From positions 514,848,224 to 514,912,223 of the forward strand of contig NC_092872.1 in NCBI RefSeq assembly GCF_028372415.1: a stretch of 64,000 bases of DNA, written 5' to 3'. This stretch comes from Notamacropus eugenii. Taxonomy: Eukaryota > Chordata > Mammalia > Diprotodontia > Macropodidae. Positions 1 through 12,235 of the stretch are shown here, one piece after another (position 1 is the first letter of the stretch; every line of letters begins with the position of its first letter). Both the position numbers and the translations under genes were made by a program. The notes beneath the pieces are model-generated. The model saw only the letters and a list, made by a program, of their open reading frames with translations. It was not told the DNA's origin and searched no databases.

Positions 1-54
1 AGTCTTTATACTTGGTACAGGGATCTTTGAAGATCCTTCCCCTCAGGCATATAA

Positions 55-245
55 CTATAGAATTTAGAGCTAGAAAGGAAATTAGAGGCCATGTAGTCTG
101 AACCCCTCATCTTTATAGGCAAGGAAACTGAGGTCCAAAGACAAGCCCAAGATTTAGCTGAGATAACACAAGTATTAAGTGGCAGAGTCAGAATTTGAAA
201 CGGATGTCCTCTGACTTAAAAGACAACGTTCTTTCCACCATGCCT
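55..245 (-). mobile_element. MIR/CORE-SINE fragment
   Basis: 'caaggaaactgaggtccaaa', 'gtggcagagtcagaatttga', 'gttctttccaccatgcct'. Confidence 0.65.
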
Positions 246-424
246 AACTCTCATGAATAAACCCCAACATTTTCCAAGATAATCTGGGTTTTCCATAACT
301 TTAAAAAATTCTACTGGTTGCTTTTATTACCTCTTAGAGATCTACACATTTATTTACACTATTTATACATTGTACAATGTATTTATATGCCGCCTATTTA
401 TACAATTGTACATTCCTTTCACAT

Positions 425-600
425 GCCTTTTCTCATTTGATCTTCCTAGCAGGCCTAAGCAATAGCATTATCCCCATTTTACAAAGGAGCAAACTGAGAC
501 TTAGAGAGGTTAAATGACATGTACAAGACTAATAACTGATACATCCCTGCCGAGGGATCTGGAACCCAGGTCTTCTGGCTCCACGTGCTTTCTTTCCATT
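425..600 (-). mobile_element. MIR/CORE-SINE fragment
   Basis: 'attatccccattttacaaag', 'gacttagagaggttaaatga', 'ggaacccaggtcttctggct'. Confidence 0.75.
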
Positions 601-634
601 ATCTTAAGATGCTTTTTCCCCCTCACTATGTCAG

Positions 635-850
635 CAATACTAGCTGACATTTTATACAGGGCTTTAAGATTTTCATAGTCCTTTATAAGCATTATTTCAT
701 TGATTCTCACAACAACTCAGTCAGGCAGGTACCTCATTTTACAGATGAGGAAATTTAGGCTTAGAGAGCTTAGGTGATATGTTCATGATCACACAGTTAA
801 TAAAGCATCAGACCCAGGGATCTCCTGACTCCAAGTCCAGCACTTCCCCC
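635..850 (-). mobile_element. CORE-SINE with MIR-like tail
   Basis: 'tttcattgattctcacaaca', 'ttacagatgaggaaatttag', 'gatcacacagttaataaagc', 'ctgactccaagtccagcact'. Confidence 0.8.
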
Positions 851-859
851 TCACCTTCT

Positions 860-1735
860 TGTGTCCAAGATATATTGTCTCTCTTTCTAACAGTCCTCGT
901 CTGTCCCTCTCTGTCCCCACCAGCTTGTTAATGCTTTCTTTGAACGATTTGCCTTGGTCCCCTCCTCCTAAGACCTCGCCATAGAAACCAAACAGAATTG
1001 TTTTTTTTAAAGGGGAAAATGGAACCTTCACATTTTCCTATGGATTATAAACCACTGTTACCTAGGGCAGCTCTAGCCTTATAGAAGAAATGAGGAACAA
1101 TCGCAGAGATACCCAGGGCCAAGTCTACACCCCATTCAACCTGATAATTAATGGGAGCAAAGAAGAAGCTCTTGTCTTTCTGAGACTGATCCCCACTGCA
1201 ATGGCACTCCAAACATCTGAAGGAAAAACAGTTTGTTAATTGCTGTCTAGACAGTTTATTGCAGCAATAAGATCAAAACACAGAATGCTTAGGTTCGTGG
1301 TATGAATCATGCAGACTAAACAATTGTTTTATTGCATTTACAGAGAACTTGATTTATAACTTTGCTGGGCAATAAAATTCCTTCATAGTTTATACTAAAT
1401 AATTTCACTCCTTTTTCCATTGCTCTGCGATAATTCCATCTCTCTGGACTCCTAAAATGTGTTCTCTCTGTCACTTCTAAACAGTTTCTTATCTTCTATC
1501 TTCCTGCCATCAAGGAACATACAATGCTTAGTCCAGGGTTTAATCAATTCCTGGCAGAGGCTATTGCAGATTATAGAAACAGACAAGAAGGTACGGACTT
1601 TATAAATGGGTGATATATGTGCATTGTGTCTACACCTCAACACACTACCTAGGAAAAAGCCAATCAATTCACAGGTTGTAATGATTTGAAGCCAAATAAC
1701 TGGTTGGATGAGCATGGAGAGTCAAGCAGCAGAAC
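860..1735. other. Unassigned, no gene or repeat recognised
   Basis: Ordinary AT-rich sequence. The part 1060-1440 is repeat-free and could be conserved non-coding DNA. The short open frames here show no family features. Confidence 0.5.
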
Positions 1736-1739
1736 AAAC

Positions 1740-1895
1740 ACTGAGCTAGGAATCAGAACAAGTAGGCTTTAGGTCCAGGTTTTTCTACTCATTGCATAGA
1801 GTGACCTTAATACCTTGGCTAGGTCATTTCCACCTCTCAGTTTCACAAGGCTCCATTTCTGCAAAATGGGGGTCAAAAACACCTACCTCCACGAG
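1740..1895 (+). mobile_element. MIR-like SINE fragment
   Basis: 'ggctaggtcatttccacctc' and 'catttctgcaaaatgggggt'. Strongly decayed. Confidence 0.55.
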
Positions 1896-2009
1896 TTGTG
1901 TTTATGTGTGAGACCCAGATGTGTGATTTTGTTTATATAAAGAACTCCCATTGTGGAAGCTTCCTAAACCAATGCAGATTATTTCAACAGCAACTCGCCT
2001 ATAATGTAT

Positions 2010-2155
2010 AGTCTTAAGGAGTTGACTAGAGCATTGAGAAGTTAAATGGCTAGCCTACGGTAACATAATTAGGACATTTCCAAGGCAGGTTGTGAACCTA
2101 TGTCTTCATGAAGCCAAAGTTGGCTCTTTATACACTACACCATGCTGCTGGTTGT
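2010..2155 (-). mobile_element. MIR-like SINE fragment
   Basis: 'caaggcaggttgtgaaccta' and 'ctctttatacactacaccat'. Decayed. Confidence 0.5.
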
Positions 2156-2394
2156 GAGGACCAAATGAAAACATGGATATTAAGTGCTTTACAAATGTAA
2201 GGTGCATTTTCAACTTAATTGACTGGATGTTTGACTGAATAAGTAAGATCAACCAGTTGAACTGGATTGTGTAAATACAAATATAGAAACTTATCCCCCT
2301 GATTTTGAAGGACTTAAAATCTAGGAGGTAGAATTAGAACACTGTACACAGTAATAGCAACATTGTACAGTAATCAACTGTGATTGAATTGGCT

Positions 2395-2765
2395 CTTCCC
2401 AGTAATACAGTGATTCAAGACAATTCCAAAAGGGCTCACGATGGAAATTCTATCCACATCCAGAGAAAGAACCGATGGAATCTGAATGAAGATTGAAGCA
2501 TAGTATTTTCACATTTTTTTTTTGTATGTGTATGTGGTTTTTTCTTTTTGTTCTCTTTCTTCTTTCACAACATGACTAATGTGGAAATAGGTTTTACACG
2601 ATTGCGTGTATATAATCTATATCAAATTGCTTACCATCTCAGGGAGGAAGAGGGAAGGAATGGAGGTAGAAAATTGGGAACTCAAAATTTCATTTAAAAA
2701 TGAATGTCAAAAATTGTCTTTACATGTATTTGGAAAAAATACAATACTATTAAAAGGAAAAAATA
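2395..2765 (+). mobile_element. L1 3' end
   Basis: Contains 'tccacatccagagaaagaac', 'acatgactaatgtgg' and 'gaactcaaaatttcat', the familiar 3' UTR end of marsupial L1, and closes with an A-rich tail. Its reverse complement recurs at 35.1, 35.8 and 41.7 kb. Confidence 0.8.
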
Positions 2766-2769
2766 TATG

Positions 2770-4385
2770 AGGTGATAAGACATGTACAGATAGGTAATCA
2801 TGGATTTTAAAAAATGAAAGTCCATAAGAGAATTTTTAGTTATACTAAGATTAGATGAAGTCTTCACAAGGAACTTGCAAAAATTAGTTTTTCTTGAACA
2901 GACAGATCAGAAAAATAATTCAAAAGTATAGTGGTTAGGGAATAAGTGCCTTTTAAAAAAAATCTAAATGAGGAATGGTAAATGTGTAAAGGAGTTCTCT
3001 GAGAGCAGAGAACTGGACTTACCTAAAACTTGTATTTTTATCAGAACCTACCACAATAATCTGAACACAATAAATATTTGTCGAATGAATAAATGAGTGA
3101 AAGTAAGGCATGGAAGCAATGGAGAAAAGATGGAAAGAGAGGGTATATAGTATAAGGTATGGTCTTTTGAGCCAAAAGCTACAACACATTGGCTGTCACT
3201 GGACTTTTTTCTGCATCCGTTCTTTATTATTACAGTAATAAGGACAATAGAGTTAGATCTTTATTGCGTGGTATAGGTTATGGATAGTGGAAGAGAAGTA
3301 AAGGAGAGTATGGAAATAAAGCAAAAAGAAAAGAAAAAACCCCAAAGACAAGGCCTGAATCTCTGCAAGTCACCTTGACTTCTGATTCCCCCAGAACTTC
3401 TAGCTACAGTGAGTGAAAGACAGTAACCACCCGGCATCCTTTTCCCATTATCAAACTGGGGCTGACTAAAGAATAGCAATCCCTTGAGCCCCTTCCCCCA
3501 AACTCTAATAAAAACATGGCCAATCCTCATCCCAAGTAGAAGAGGGAAGATACAGAACAGGGAGACACAGGCAGGTTGCAACCACCTAGGTGGGTGACTA
3601 AGATTAATACTGGGAAATGGAAGGAACTGAGTGGGGATAAGATGGGGCTTCAAACTAGCCACCTCATAGGGTTGATGGGTAGAAATTTCTTTATAAATTG
3701 CAAATGGCTATGGAAATGCTTATTGAAAGGTAACCTCTTATTATTAACAGAGAAATGGTAAATAGGTAACCAAATCTAAGATGAAGGCCAGGTGGATCAA
3801 GAAGAAAGTAATACAGCAAACCTGGAGAGGTTGTTAAGGAGAGGACCCTGACTAAGCCATTACAGCCTAGGAACAAAGGATGGTTGAATATGTAAGGGTG
3901 AAATGAAAAGATGGATGAGAGCAGGCAAGTGATCTGTATTAAGAATAGGAATATGTGGGAAATGAAATCAACACAGGGTTGTTGACCTATCAAGTGTTTC
4001 CTTTAAGGGAGTCTTTCGGACAGGATCCATATCAGTGGGAGAGGTACAGTGGGATGTGAGGGTAATGGAGGGGCAGACTTTGCTAACCAAACCTAGCTAC
4101 CCAGCAGACATGCTCACAACTTGAAACTGAAGACATTTCTCTGAACTTATGTGGATCATCACCTTTGGTGGCTTCCCTCTACCAAATGTGACTGGTCACT
4201 ATCTTCTCTGCCTTCTAGAAAGTATCCAGAGACATCACTTTATGTCAGGGAATCAAATGACCTGTGAGATTAGGATTAACCTGAAAAATTAGTGAATCTC
4301 ATATTTAATGAGATTATATTCAGTTCAATTCTATATACTGTTTGCTTGTTTGTACTTCCTGAAAGATGAATTCTATAATAAAAAT
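2770..4385. other. Unassigned, mostly unique
   Basis: Only a short L2-tail scrap at about 3040-3100 is recognised. The minus-strand frame at 3261-3662 has no initiator context, domain or homology I recognise. Confidence 0.5.
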
Positions 4386-4389
4386 TTAT

Positions 4390-4880
4390 ATGAAAGAGAA
4401 AGCAGAGTATAGCGGAAAGAGCACTGGATTAGAAGATTCTAGCCCTGGTTTTTGCCACTCATTAGCTGTGTAATGATTTTAATCAAGCCACATTTACTGT
4501 CTGAATCTCACTCTCCTCATCTGTAATGGAAATAATAATAATAGTTGGCACTTATATAGTGCTTCAAGGTTCACAAAGTGCTTTACAAATATTATCTCAC
4601 CGATCCCCACAACAACCCAAGAAAGTGGATGCTCTTATTTTCCCAATTTTAAAGATGAGGAAACTGAGTCTGAGAAGTTGAGTAGCTTGCCAGGAGTCAC
4701 ATAGTTAGTAAGTGTCCAAGGCCAGATTTGAACTCAAGTCTTCCCAGTTCCAGGTCCATTGTCTATCCACTGTGCTACCACATGTCCTCTATTTACTTCA
4801 TAGCATTGGTGTAAGAGTCAAATGAGGTAATACATGTAAAGTGCTTTACAAATCTTAAAATGCTTATAAAGTCTCTGTAT
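4390..4880 (+). mobile_element. MIR-like SINE interrupted by a second SINE
   Basis: Left part 'gagcactggattagaagatt' to 'aatggaaataataataatag'. Right part (from about 4786) 'ttacttcatagcattggtgt' to 'tgtaaagtgctttaca'. Confidence 0.8.
4546..4785 (-). mobile_element. CORE-SINE inserted in the MIR-like copy
   Basis: 'gtgctttacaaatattatct', 'gatgaggaaactgagtctga', 'ccagatttgaactcaagtct', 'ctatccactgtgctaccaca'. Confidence 0.87.
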
Positions 4881-5189
4881 TAATGATAACATTAATCCTT
4901 TGGAGAATAAAATCAATAAGTCTTACTCTAAAGAGACACTTGACATCAGACTACCCCAACTCTCACTTTAAGGTCTTGAAAATCCTCCATCTTCTCCAAC
5001 CAGCCTCAGTAGAAGAGAAGGGAAAGAAAGGGTTATAAATCAGGCATTCAAGAGGACAGAAAAAAACTGAATCAAATCCATGTAAATTTTTCTTCATTGA
5101 TATGCAAAGGATGTAAAAATGGTAAAGACCATTGAGGCGCAGCAATGTTGCCCCAGTTCATCATTCACAATCTCTTCTCCAGGAATCAA

Positions 5190-5372
5190 TACCTGAACTG
5201 GCATAGTAATTTGGAGCTAGGAGCCCTGAATTCTAGTTCCATTTCTGTCACTGACTCAGTTTGTGACCCTCAGCAAATTGCTTCCTCTCTCAATTTAGTC
5301 CTGAAATGAGACATTTAGACTAGATGATCTATAAAGTTCCTTTCAGCCCTGAGATTTTATATTCTCTGAAGT
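5190..5372 (+). mobile_element. MIR-like SINE, 'CCTTCAGC' tail
   Basis: 'ttctagttccatttctgtca', 'agcaaattgcttcctctctc', 'gactagatgatctataaagt'. Confidence 0.7.
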
Positions 5373-5679
5373 AATAATTAACAATGTAGAGGCTGTATCT
5401 GTGAAATTCATTTCCCACAATGCTCGAGGCCAAGAAATAATTGATTATTGGGAGAAATTATCTGAAGTCTTTACATGAGCCCATGGAATGGTGATGTCAC
5501 CAAGGTTCTATAGAGTCAAGGATTAAAAGCAGTTAGATAAAAGCCCGGAGACAGGAAGATGAAAGTAGCAGGACCTGGGGTGGGGGCTGATGCACATCAG
5601 CCATGACATCCTAAACTCTGATATCCTCTTTAGACCATGATGATGGTAACTATAAGGCTGAGACAAGAGTCATTTTTCA

Positions 5680-6030
5680 GTCTGCTTTGTGTTTGTCTTT
5701 GTACCCCAAGTTTCTAGTACAGTGACTGGTTGTGTTCAGTTATTTCAATCATGCCTGATTCTCCATGATTCCATTTACAGTTTCTTGGCAAAGATAAAGG
5801 AGTGGCTTGCCATTTCCTTCTCCAGCTCATTTTACAGAGGAGGAAACTGAGGCAAATAAAGTTGAGTGACTTGCTCAGGGTCACACAACTAATAAGTGTG
5901 TAAGGTCAGATTTGAACTCATAAATTTGAGTATTCCTAACTCCAGGCCAGGTACTCTATCCATTGTGCCACCTACATACCCATACAGTGACTGGCACATA
6001 GTAGGTATGAATGTTGAATGAAGTAATTAT
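5680..6030 (+). mobile_element. L2 3' tail split by a SINE
   Basis: 'tgtttgtctttgtaccccaa' and 'ctagtacagtgactgg' on the left join 'cacatagtaggtatgaatgt' on the right to make a normal L2 tail. The SINE between them duplicated 12 bases. Confidence 0.85.
5730..5982 (-). mobile_element. Full-length CORE-SINE with a 12-bp target duplication
   Basis: Minus-strand copy: 'gcttgccatttccttctcca', 'gaggaaactgaggcaaataa', 'cagggtcacacaactaataa', 'actctatccattgtgccacc'. It is flanked by a perfect 12-bp repeat, tacagtgactgg (5718-5729 and 5983-5994). Confidence 0.93.
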
Positions 6031-6034
6031 TGCT

Positions 6035-6880
6035 AAGAGAAAGAACAGGCTATACAACCTATCAAGTAAGTAGGCCCTCAGGCTGGGGAATTTACTGAAA
6101 GGAAGTGAGATTATAAATCTTTCTTCCCACCTTTAAGAGATTTGCACCTTTTTATATATGGGTACTGTGGATATTTTGCTATTTGATTCGATTCCTTGTT
6201 ATTTGCATGCTTAATGTTGTAATTGTTTTAATTAGACCCCTTTTCCCTATTGTATTTCCAAGTCTCTTGTGTGACAAACAGTAGGGTGACATGGGGTAGG
6301 GACTTAAGCCTTGGTTTGAATCATACCAAAATAGAATGCTAAAACTTGGTAGAGCTAAAAATGGTGCTACATTTGTGGGGATTCATCTGGGATACCTTTC
6401 GGATTGACTAAGGGTGTTTTGTAGTAGTGAGTAAACCATGACTACCTCCTGTAGTATTATATGGATCCAATGATGACTTTTCCTTTTATTAAAAAAACAA
6501 AAAGAAGCAAAACTAGGCTTCAATTTGACAGTTATTTTCCAAATGTAATCTCTTTCAGAGAAAATTGGTTCAAATTACTGCTGCATAATTGTATCTAAAA
6601 TTGTCACTGAATTTCTCCTACCATGCACAATTAGATGATCCATATGAAAATGATTTGGATAGTTATGTTGTTTATTAAAGTAATATTGTATACCATACTG
6701 TGGAAATAATGGTAAATTATTTACTGTATAATTATGTATCATAGACTGACATTGATAAAACACCTTACATTGCACACCTGTGTACTTGGTACTCAGTCTG
6801 GCTATTCAGTTGCTGGAAAAATGGTACACAAAATTAGCTAGGATTTATCTTCTTTCCTTTGTACTTGAATACTGTGATAT
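6035..6880. other. Unassigned, AT-rich
   Basis: No gene, RNA or repeat recognised. The stretch 6540-6780 is repeat-free and very AT-rich. Confidence 0.5.
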
Positions 6881-6884
6881 TTGG

Positions 6885-7445
6885 TGCATGAAAATGAATC
6901 ATCAAGCATTTTCAGAGCTTAGTAGGTGCCAAGCACTAAAGGCACTGGGCATGCAAAGTAAATGCAAAAATATTTCCTGCTCTCAAGGAGTTTAGATTCT
7001 AATGATGGGGATAATATATACCCTAAATCAGTAAACACAAAATACATACAGAATACATGGAAGGAAAATAGCCTTAGAGGAGAAGGCATATTAGCAGCTG
7101 GTTAGACTTGGAAAGACCTCTTGGAACATGTAATGCTTGAACTGAGTCTTAAAGCAATCCAGTCATTCATAGAGGCAGAGGTTAAAAGAGAGAACATTTC
7201 AGGCATGGGGATAGCCAGTGCAAAGGCATGGGGATGACTTATCACAGTGTAGGCACACAGTACGTACTTAATAAATATTTATTGATTGAAATGGAGCATT
7301 AAGGGTACAGAACAGCAAGTGAACCAATTTGACAGAACCATAGAGTGTATGATGAAGACCAATATATTAGAATACTAGAAAGATTCAGTAATAGGGAGCC
7401 ACTGGAGATTATATTGGTAAGGTAATAGTATGGTCGGGTGAGTGC
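6885..7445 (-). mobile_element. L2 LINE 3' region
   Basis: Minus-strand L2: 'gctctcaaggagtttagatt', then 'ttcaggcatggggatagcca', then 'aatagggagccactggagat'. This is the reverse of the order seen at 10.4-11.1 kb. Confidence 0.85.
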
Positions 7446-7803
7446 TCAAGACGGAAATTCTGAAGTTACAAAGGGAAACAATTCCAATAAGGCATAAGAA
7501 TGGAATTTTTCTGAAGAGACCTATGCGAATACCTAGAGAACTCACCAACTAACTTAAATTTTAAAAAGAAATATACAAAATAGGAAGCAAGTTATGGTGA
7601 CAGGGGATGACTATAAGAGCATGTATGCCTGGATCCTATAAAAAGTTTCAGGAGTGCTAAAGCTAAGATGCTTAGGGAAGTTATGGACCCCACCCCACCC
7701 CCAAGACAATCCATTTTTTTCTAACTATTATGGGAGAAAAAGAAGGAACAACAAATTACCAACTTTCTGGTCAGTGATAGAGACTAACAAGTGCTGCCTC
7801 AGT

Positions 7804-8016
7804 TAAGGGGTCATATTCAAATAGAAATGCAATCACGACTCCTTACATATGAATCCCCAAGGCTGCATATTGACTCAGTTTTAAAATGTAATAGTATCTA
7901 TGTTTCATTGTAGTTTTATTTATTTTTAAAAATATTGTCCAATTACATTTTAATCTGGTTCAGTGGCACTACTATGGGCCCCATGTAGCCCCAAGGCTAC
8001 ATGTTTGACACCTCTG
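7804..8016. mobile_element. hAT-type MITE, copy 1 of 3
   Basis: Right end 'gtttgacacctctg' and centre 'ttgtccaattacattttaat' match the copies at 42553 and 45175. The left end is more decayed ('ggggtcatattcaaatag'). Confidence 0.75.
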
Positions 8017-8814
8017 ATGTAAAGGATCCATAGATGAAGTGTTATAATGAGAGCATTATAAATAATCTTGAAATGTAATGTATTGCATGTGTTATATATT
8101 TTCCCACATTAAAAAGGTTTTGCATTGTCATGCTGACTATATATTTAGTTTCTGCATATGATTTCTATATCTGTCTGGTCTGGTCCGGTCATCCCAAAGG
8201 CAGATTTTGAGTACTATGTACCTGCTTATAATCCATCCATTTGGAAGCAGTCTGGGAAAAGTACTTGCCTCTGGATTCAGAGGATACAGCACATAATAAA
8301 CACTGAATAAATGCTTGTTGACGGACAGAAATTTGTCAGGAAAAAAAGCATTTAATTCAAACATGAAACAATATGAACAGGCAAGTGATTTAAACACCAA
8401 CATTCTTTGTACCTGCACACAAAATGGTAAAAATCTCCCATATCACAAGAAAGGTTATAATGTCACCTCCAACTCTCACCACCAACGTTTACTTCCTATG
8501 TGACTGGGCAAATCACTCGCTTCCCTAGGCTGTAGTAACTGTGATTTGATGGTGAATTTGTGACTAGGATATATGTCAATTAATGAGTTTTTATACCTCT
8601 GATATATCTATGGACCTAGTGAGATTTGCTGGAATGGCAATTATTTTGAAGGAAGTGCTAGAAGGGAAGCTATATGTCTGTGGAATCTATTTCCCACAAT
8701 ACTTGTTTCTGAGAGAGCCTTGCTTCATTAGCAGAAATTCTCTGGACCTCATTTCCTACAAGGGAAATGACTATGGAGGATGTTGCAGCAAAATAAAGTC
8801 ATTAAGCAAAGACT

Positions 8815-8975
8815 GATCTTGCCTGTCACTTACTAACTATGTCACTTTGGACATGACATTTAAATGCTCTAGGCTTTAGTTTCTTAATCTGGAAAATGCA
8901 GGTGGCTGGGACATTGAACTAGATGACTCCTAAAGTCCCTTCCCACTCCATATCTAAGATCCCACAACTCTAGAT
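8815..8975 (+). mobile_element. MIR-like SINE, 'CCTTCCCAC' tail
   Basis: 'cttgcctgtcacttactaac', 'ttagtttcttaatctggaaa', 'gaactagatgactcctaaag'. A weaker relative may lie at 8470-8545. Confidence 0.7.
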
Positions 8976-9295
8976 GAGAAGGCTTTACAACATGGATGGT
9001 CTAGAAGCAGGATGGTGGAGACAGAAACTAGAAGATTCAGCAGAGATGACAACAATGCCATCCAGAAGCCTGGCATTCCTTCTAGACCTTGATGATGACA
9101 ACAAAGGTGACAACAAAGAGTTAGAATGGTCAGTCTATGACAAAGGAGCCCCTTAGAGATCTGTTACCTTACTTGATAAACATCAACTACTTAGCATTTG
9201 AACAGAGATGTGTGATAGTAAAAGTTTAACCAGAAGGTCTAAAAAAATGTAAGCACAACACACATCCATCACTCTCTTAAATCTAGACAATCAAC

Positions 9296-9415
9296 AAAAC
9301 CATCAAGCCCTGATTTGTAGCATTTGCCAATTTCAGAGGTATAAATGCTGACAGAAAAATTTTAAAGATAGACTCTTGGAAGGCAGCAGGAGCCGTCTCC
9401 AGCACACCCCTGAAT
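9296..9415 (+). mobile_element. Internal fragment of the same hAT family
   Basis: 'agccctgatttgtagcattt', 'ataaatgctgacagaaaaat' and 'ccagcacacccctg' match 12907-13012 in order. The ends are missing. Confidence 0.6.
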
Positions 9416-9599
9416 GTGAGTGCAGATATGCTCTCCAACTCTGCTGACGAGTTATATGGATGGAAAAGGAACAAGATAAGATCATAATCTTCCTCATTAG
9501 CATGTGAGGTTTTTATTCCTTTCATTTTGCCACTTGAGTCACTTTTTTGTTCATATTGTTTCATGTTTGAATTAAATGCTTTTTTTCTATCAAATTTAT

Positions 9600-10250
9600 G
9601 TCAGTCAAAAAACATTTATTAAGTGTTTATTATGTGCCAGATACTATGCTAGGCAGCTGGGAGAACAAATTGTTGGTGGTGGTTTTTCATTTTGGAAGAG
9701 GACCAACGACATCCATCACAGGTGATGTTTTGACTTGCTCTGAGCTGTAAAGCCACCGGCCTCACTCTCTTTTGCAGAGTCCTTGAAGTCCAGTGACAGG
9801 ACAAGAGTCAAGATGACTTTAAGTAGAAATAAAGTCCCTGTCCTTAAGGAGTTTACAAACTGAAGGGGGATGACAATACATGAAAGGAAGCCAAAATACT
9901 GGGGGATTGCTGGGAGAAGGTACTAGAAAGAGTGGGGGAGCATGGTACAGAAAATCAGAGAACAGGGAGTGAAGAACAGAAAGGAATGAAGATGTTACTG
10001 AGCTGGACACTTTCCTTAACATGGAAGTTTGGGATGAATCAACCAATCAGAGGAAGAAGTCACAGGGGCAGAGAATTCCATACAGAGGAGGCAGGGGATG
10101 AAAAAGCTGTTATGGCAATGTCTGAGATGCCTAGCAATACGTTGGGTGGGGGCTTTGGCCATGGTTTGGATAGATATCACCCCCGAAATAGCAAGCTGAA
10201 CTTTGGTACAGCTTGGGGTGGGGATACCTGAGAGTGTTATTGCACTGTGG
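9600..10250 (-). mobile_element. L2 LINE 3' region, split by a SINE
   Basis: Starts with 'aacatttattaagtgtttat', resumes at 9826 with 'gtccctgtccttaaggagtt', and carries 'agagaattccatacagagga'. The RTE-SINE at 9669-9812 interrupts it. Confidence 0.75.
9669..9812 (-). mobile_element. RTE-mobilised SINE inserted in an L2
   Basis: On the minus strand it reads 'gtcactggacttcaag', an internal 'gagtgaggccggtgg', and the tail 'gtcgttggtcctcttcc'. It splits the L2 3' end that occupies 9600-9668 and 9826 onward. Confidence 0.75.
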
Positions 10251-10394
10251 CTCCAAGTATTGCAAACAGGTGTTCTTTCCCTTAATTCTTTGATCTTCAG
10301 TTTCCTTATCTATGGACTAAGTCAATAATAACTTGATAATTGGTGCCTGCTCTCAAGGAATTTGCAATCTAGGAAGAAATACAGGTCTGACATT

Positions 10395-11065
10395 GTCATC
10401 CCTTATCACCTGGAAATATTGCAATAACCTACTGCTTGGTCTCCTGCCTCTATAGAGTCTGTCCCTGCTCCAGTCTATCCTCCATTCAGCTGTTTAAGCG
10501 ATATTCCTAAAACAAAAGTCTGACCATGTCACAACCTCCTCCCCTTTTCAATAAACTCCAATGGCTCCCTATTAGCTCCAGGATCAAATATGAAATCCTC
10601 TGTTTGACTTTTAAAGCCCTTCAGAGGCTTCAGACCCTTCATACCAATCTTCTTACACCTTACATCCCTCCTCAGACAACATTCCATCGCCCTACTCCAG
10701 ACTCTCTCCCTTCTCATCTCCATCTCCTTCCTTCTCTGCCCTGCCTTTTGTTGCTTCCTTTGGTTCTTAGCTGAAGTCTTAGCTTTTGTAAAAAGCCTTT
10801 CTCAGGTCTCTTTAATCTTAGTACTTTCTCTTTCTTGATTATTTCTAGACTATCCTATGTATAGCTTGTTTGTACATAATTGCATCAAAAACAATAGTTG
10901 TTTGCATGTTTTTTCCTCTGTAGACAATGAGCTTGAGAGAAGAGATTGTTTTTCCTTTGTTTGATTTTGTTTTTCAGCTTTCTTTATATCCACAGCCCTT
11001 AGCACAGTGCCTGGCCTGGAACAGGTGCTTAGTAAATACTTCTTGACTTGACTTGAGATACAAAT
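10395..11065 (+). mobile_element. L2 LINE 3' region
   Basis: Long and well ordered: 'tctgaccatgtcacaacctc', 'aataaactccaatggctccc', 'ggatcaaatatgaaatcctc', a C/T-rich stretch, and the terminal 'cttagcacagtgcctggcct'. The short reading frames across it are L2 debris. Confidence 0.88.
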
Positions 11066-11139
11066 TAATAAGGTACTCTGTGTTGTGAGGATCAACAGCG
11101 TTGAATTTTGGAATCAAACCCTCTCTCTCATTCTGACAG

Positions 11140-11285
11140 TTCAAATGGGGGCTTTGCTTCTTCTTGTAGACCTCTGGCAGGTCAATGAACATCTTTAGGT
11201 TTGAGGTTCTCCATGTGTAAAATCAGGAAGTTGGAATGGTTCATCTTTAAGTTTCTTTTTAACCTCTAAGCCCTCTGTGAAAGTG
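11140..11285 (+). mobile_element. MIR-like SINE fragment
   Basis: 'tttgaggttctccatgtgta' and 'ctctggcaggtcaatgaaca' give a decayed plus-strand core. Confidence 0.5.
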
Positions 11286-11377
11286 TTTTAGTAACTCTAA
11301 GCCACTAAATGTGGACAAAGTATTCTCAGTCATCATCATTGTATCTATGAGAGGTTTTCTGGATTGAGAGGAGTTCA

Positions 11378-11612
11378 ACAGAGTGGAAAGAACCCTGGTC
11401 AGTAAAGAGCTATGCCTGAGTTCCAACGCTGAAACTTACTAGGTGTGTACTTCTGGGAAAGTCATTTTCCTCACCTATAAAGTCCCAGTTTCCTCACCTA
11501 TAAAATGGTTACAACAATACTTGTACCATCTACCTCATATGGATGTTGTGAAGAAAACACTTTGTAAAATTAGAAGTGTCATAAAAATGGCAGCTGTTAT
11601 TATTTCTGTCTT
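11378..11612 (+). mobile_element. MIR-like SINE with a duplicated core
   Basis: 'gttccaacgctgaaacttac', then two near-identical 'ttcctcacctataaa' blocks at about 11467-11504, then 'accatctacctcatatggat'. Confidence 0.75.
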
Positions 11613-11789
11613 TGTCATGGTCAGGAGGTTGGGGAGGGATACATCTGCTGGCTCACATATTCTTTTCATATCAGGATATTTGAATATTGACAGGCCTAAT
11701 CAGAGCTGACAACATGTTCTAGACGCCCCAAGCAACCTTAGGAATAGATCAGGAGAAGGGGCAGTCAATGCAGTGAGAAGTAATCTTAT

Positions 11790-11910
11790 AGATTAAAGAC
11801 TTGGGAATGTCCCCTGATTCATTCCCCAGCTGTATGACTCCAGGCTAGTCTATTAACTTCCAAGGCTGTTTCTTCCTCTATAAAACAGAAGTAATATGAC
11901 TTACAAATGA
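11790..11910 (+). mobile_element. MIR-like SINE fragment
   Basis: 'cagctgtatgactccaggct' and 'tttcttcctctataaaacag'. Confidence 0.55.
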
Positions 11911-11949
11911 ATGAACAGCATTTATTAAGCACTTACTATGTTAAATAAT

Positions 11950-12220
11950 TAGGGCAGCTAAGTGGCAGGCACAGTGGATAGAGGGCTGGACCTGTAGTCA
12001 GGAAGACTCGTCATCCTTAGTTCAAATCTGCCCTCAGACACTTACTAACTGTATAACCCTAGACAAGTCACTTAACTCTATTTGCCTCAGTTTTCTCATC
12101 TATCAAATGAGCTGGAGAGGGAAATGGCAAACCATTCAAGTAAATATGCCAAGAAAACACCAAATGGAGTCACAGAGAGTTGGACATGACCAAAAAAAAA
12201 CCATACAACAACAACAAATG
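11950..12220 (+). mobile_element. Full-length CORE-SINE
   Basis: tRNA-like head 'gtggcaggcacagtggatag', B-box-like 'agttcaaatctg', core 'caagtcacttaactc', tail 'aaatggcaaaccattcaagt', and an ACAACA-rich end. Confidence 0.9.
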
Positions 12221-12235
12221 GTAAGGAACTGTAGA

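Noticed and set aside
3261..3662. Minus-strand frame of 133 codons
   Set aside because: No recognisable domain, start context or splice support; this length occurs by chance in 64 kb.
10526..10774. Plus-strand open frame of 82 codons
   Set aside because: It lies entirely within an L2 3' region.
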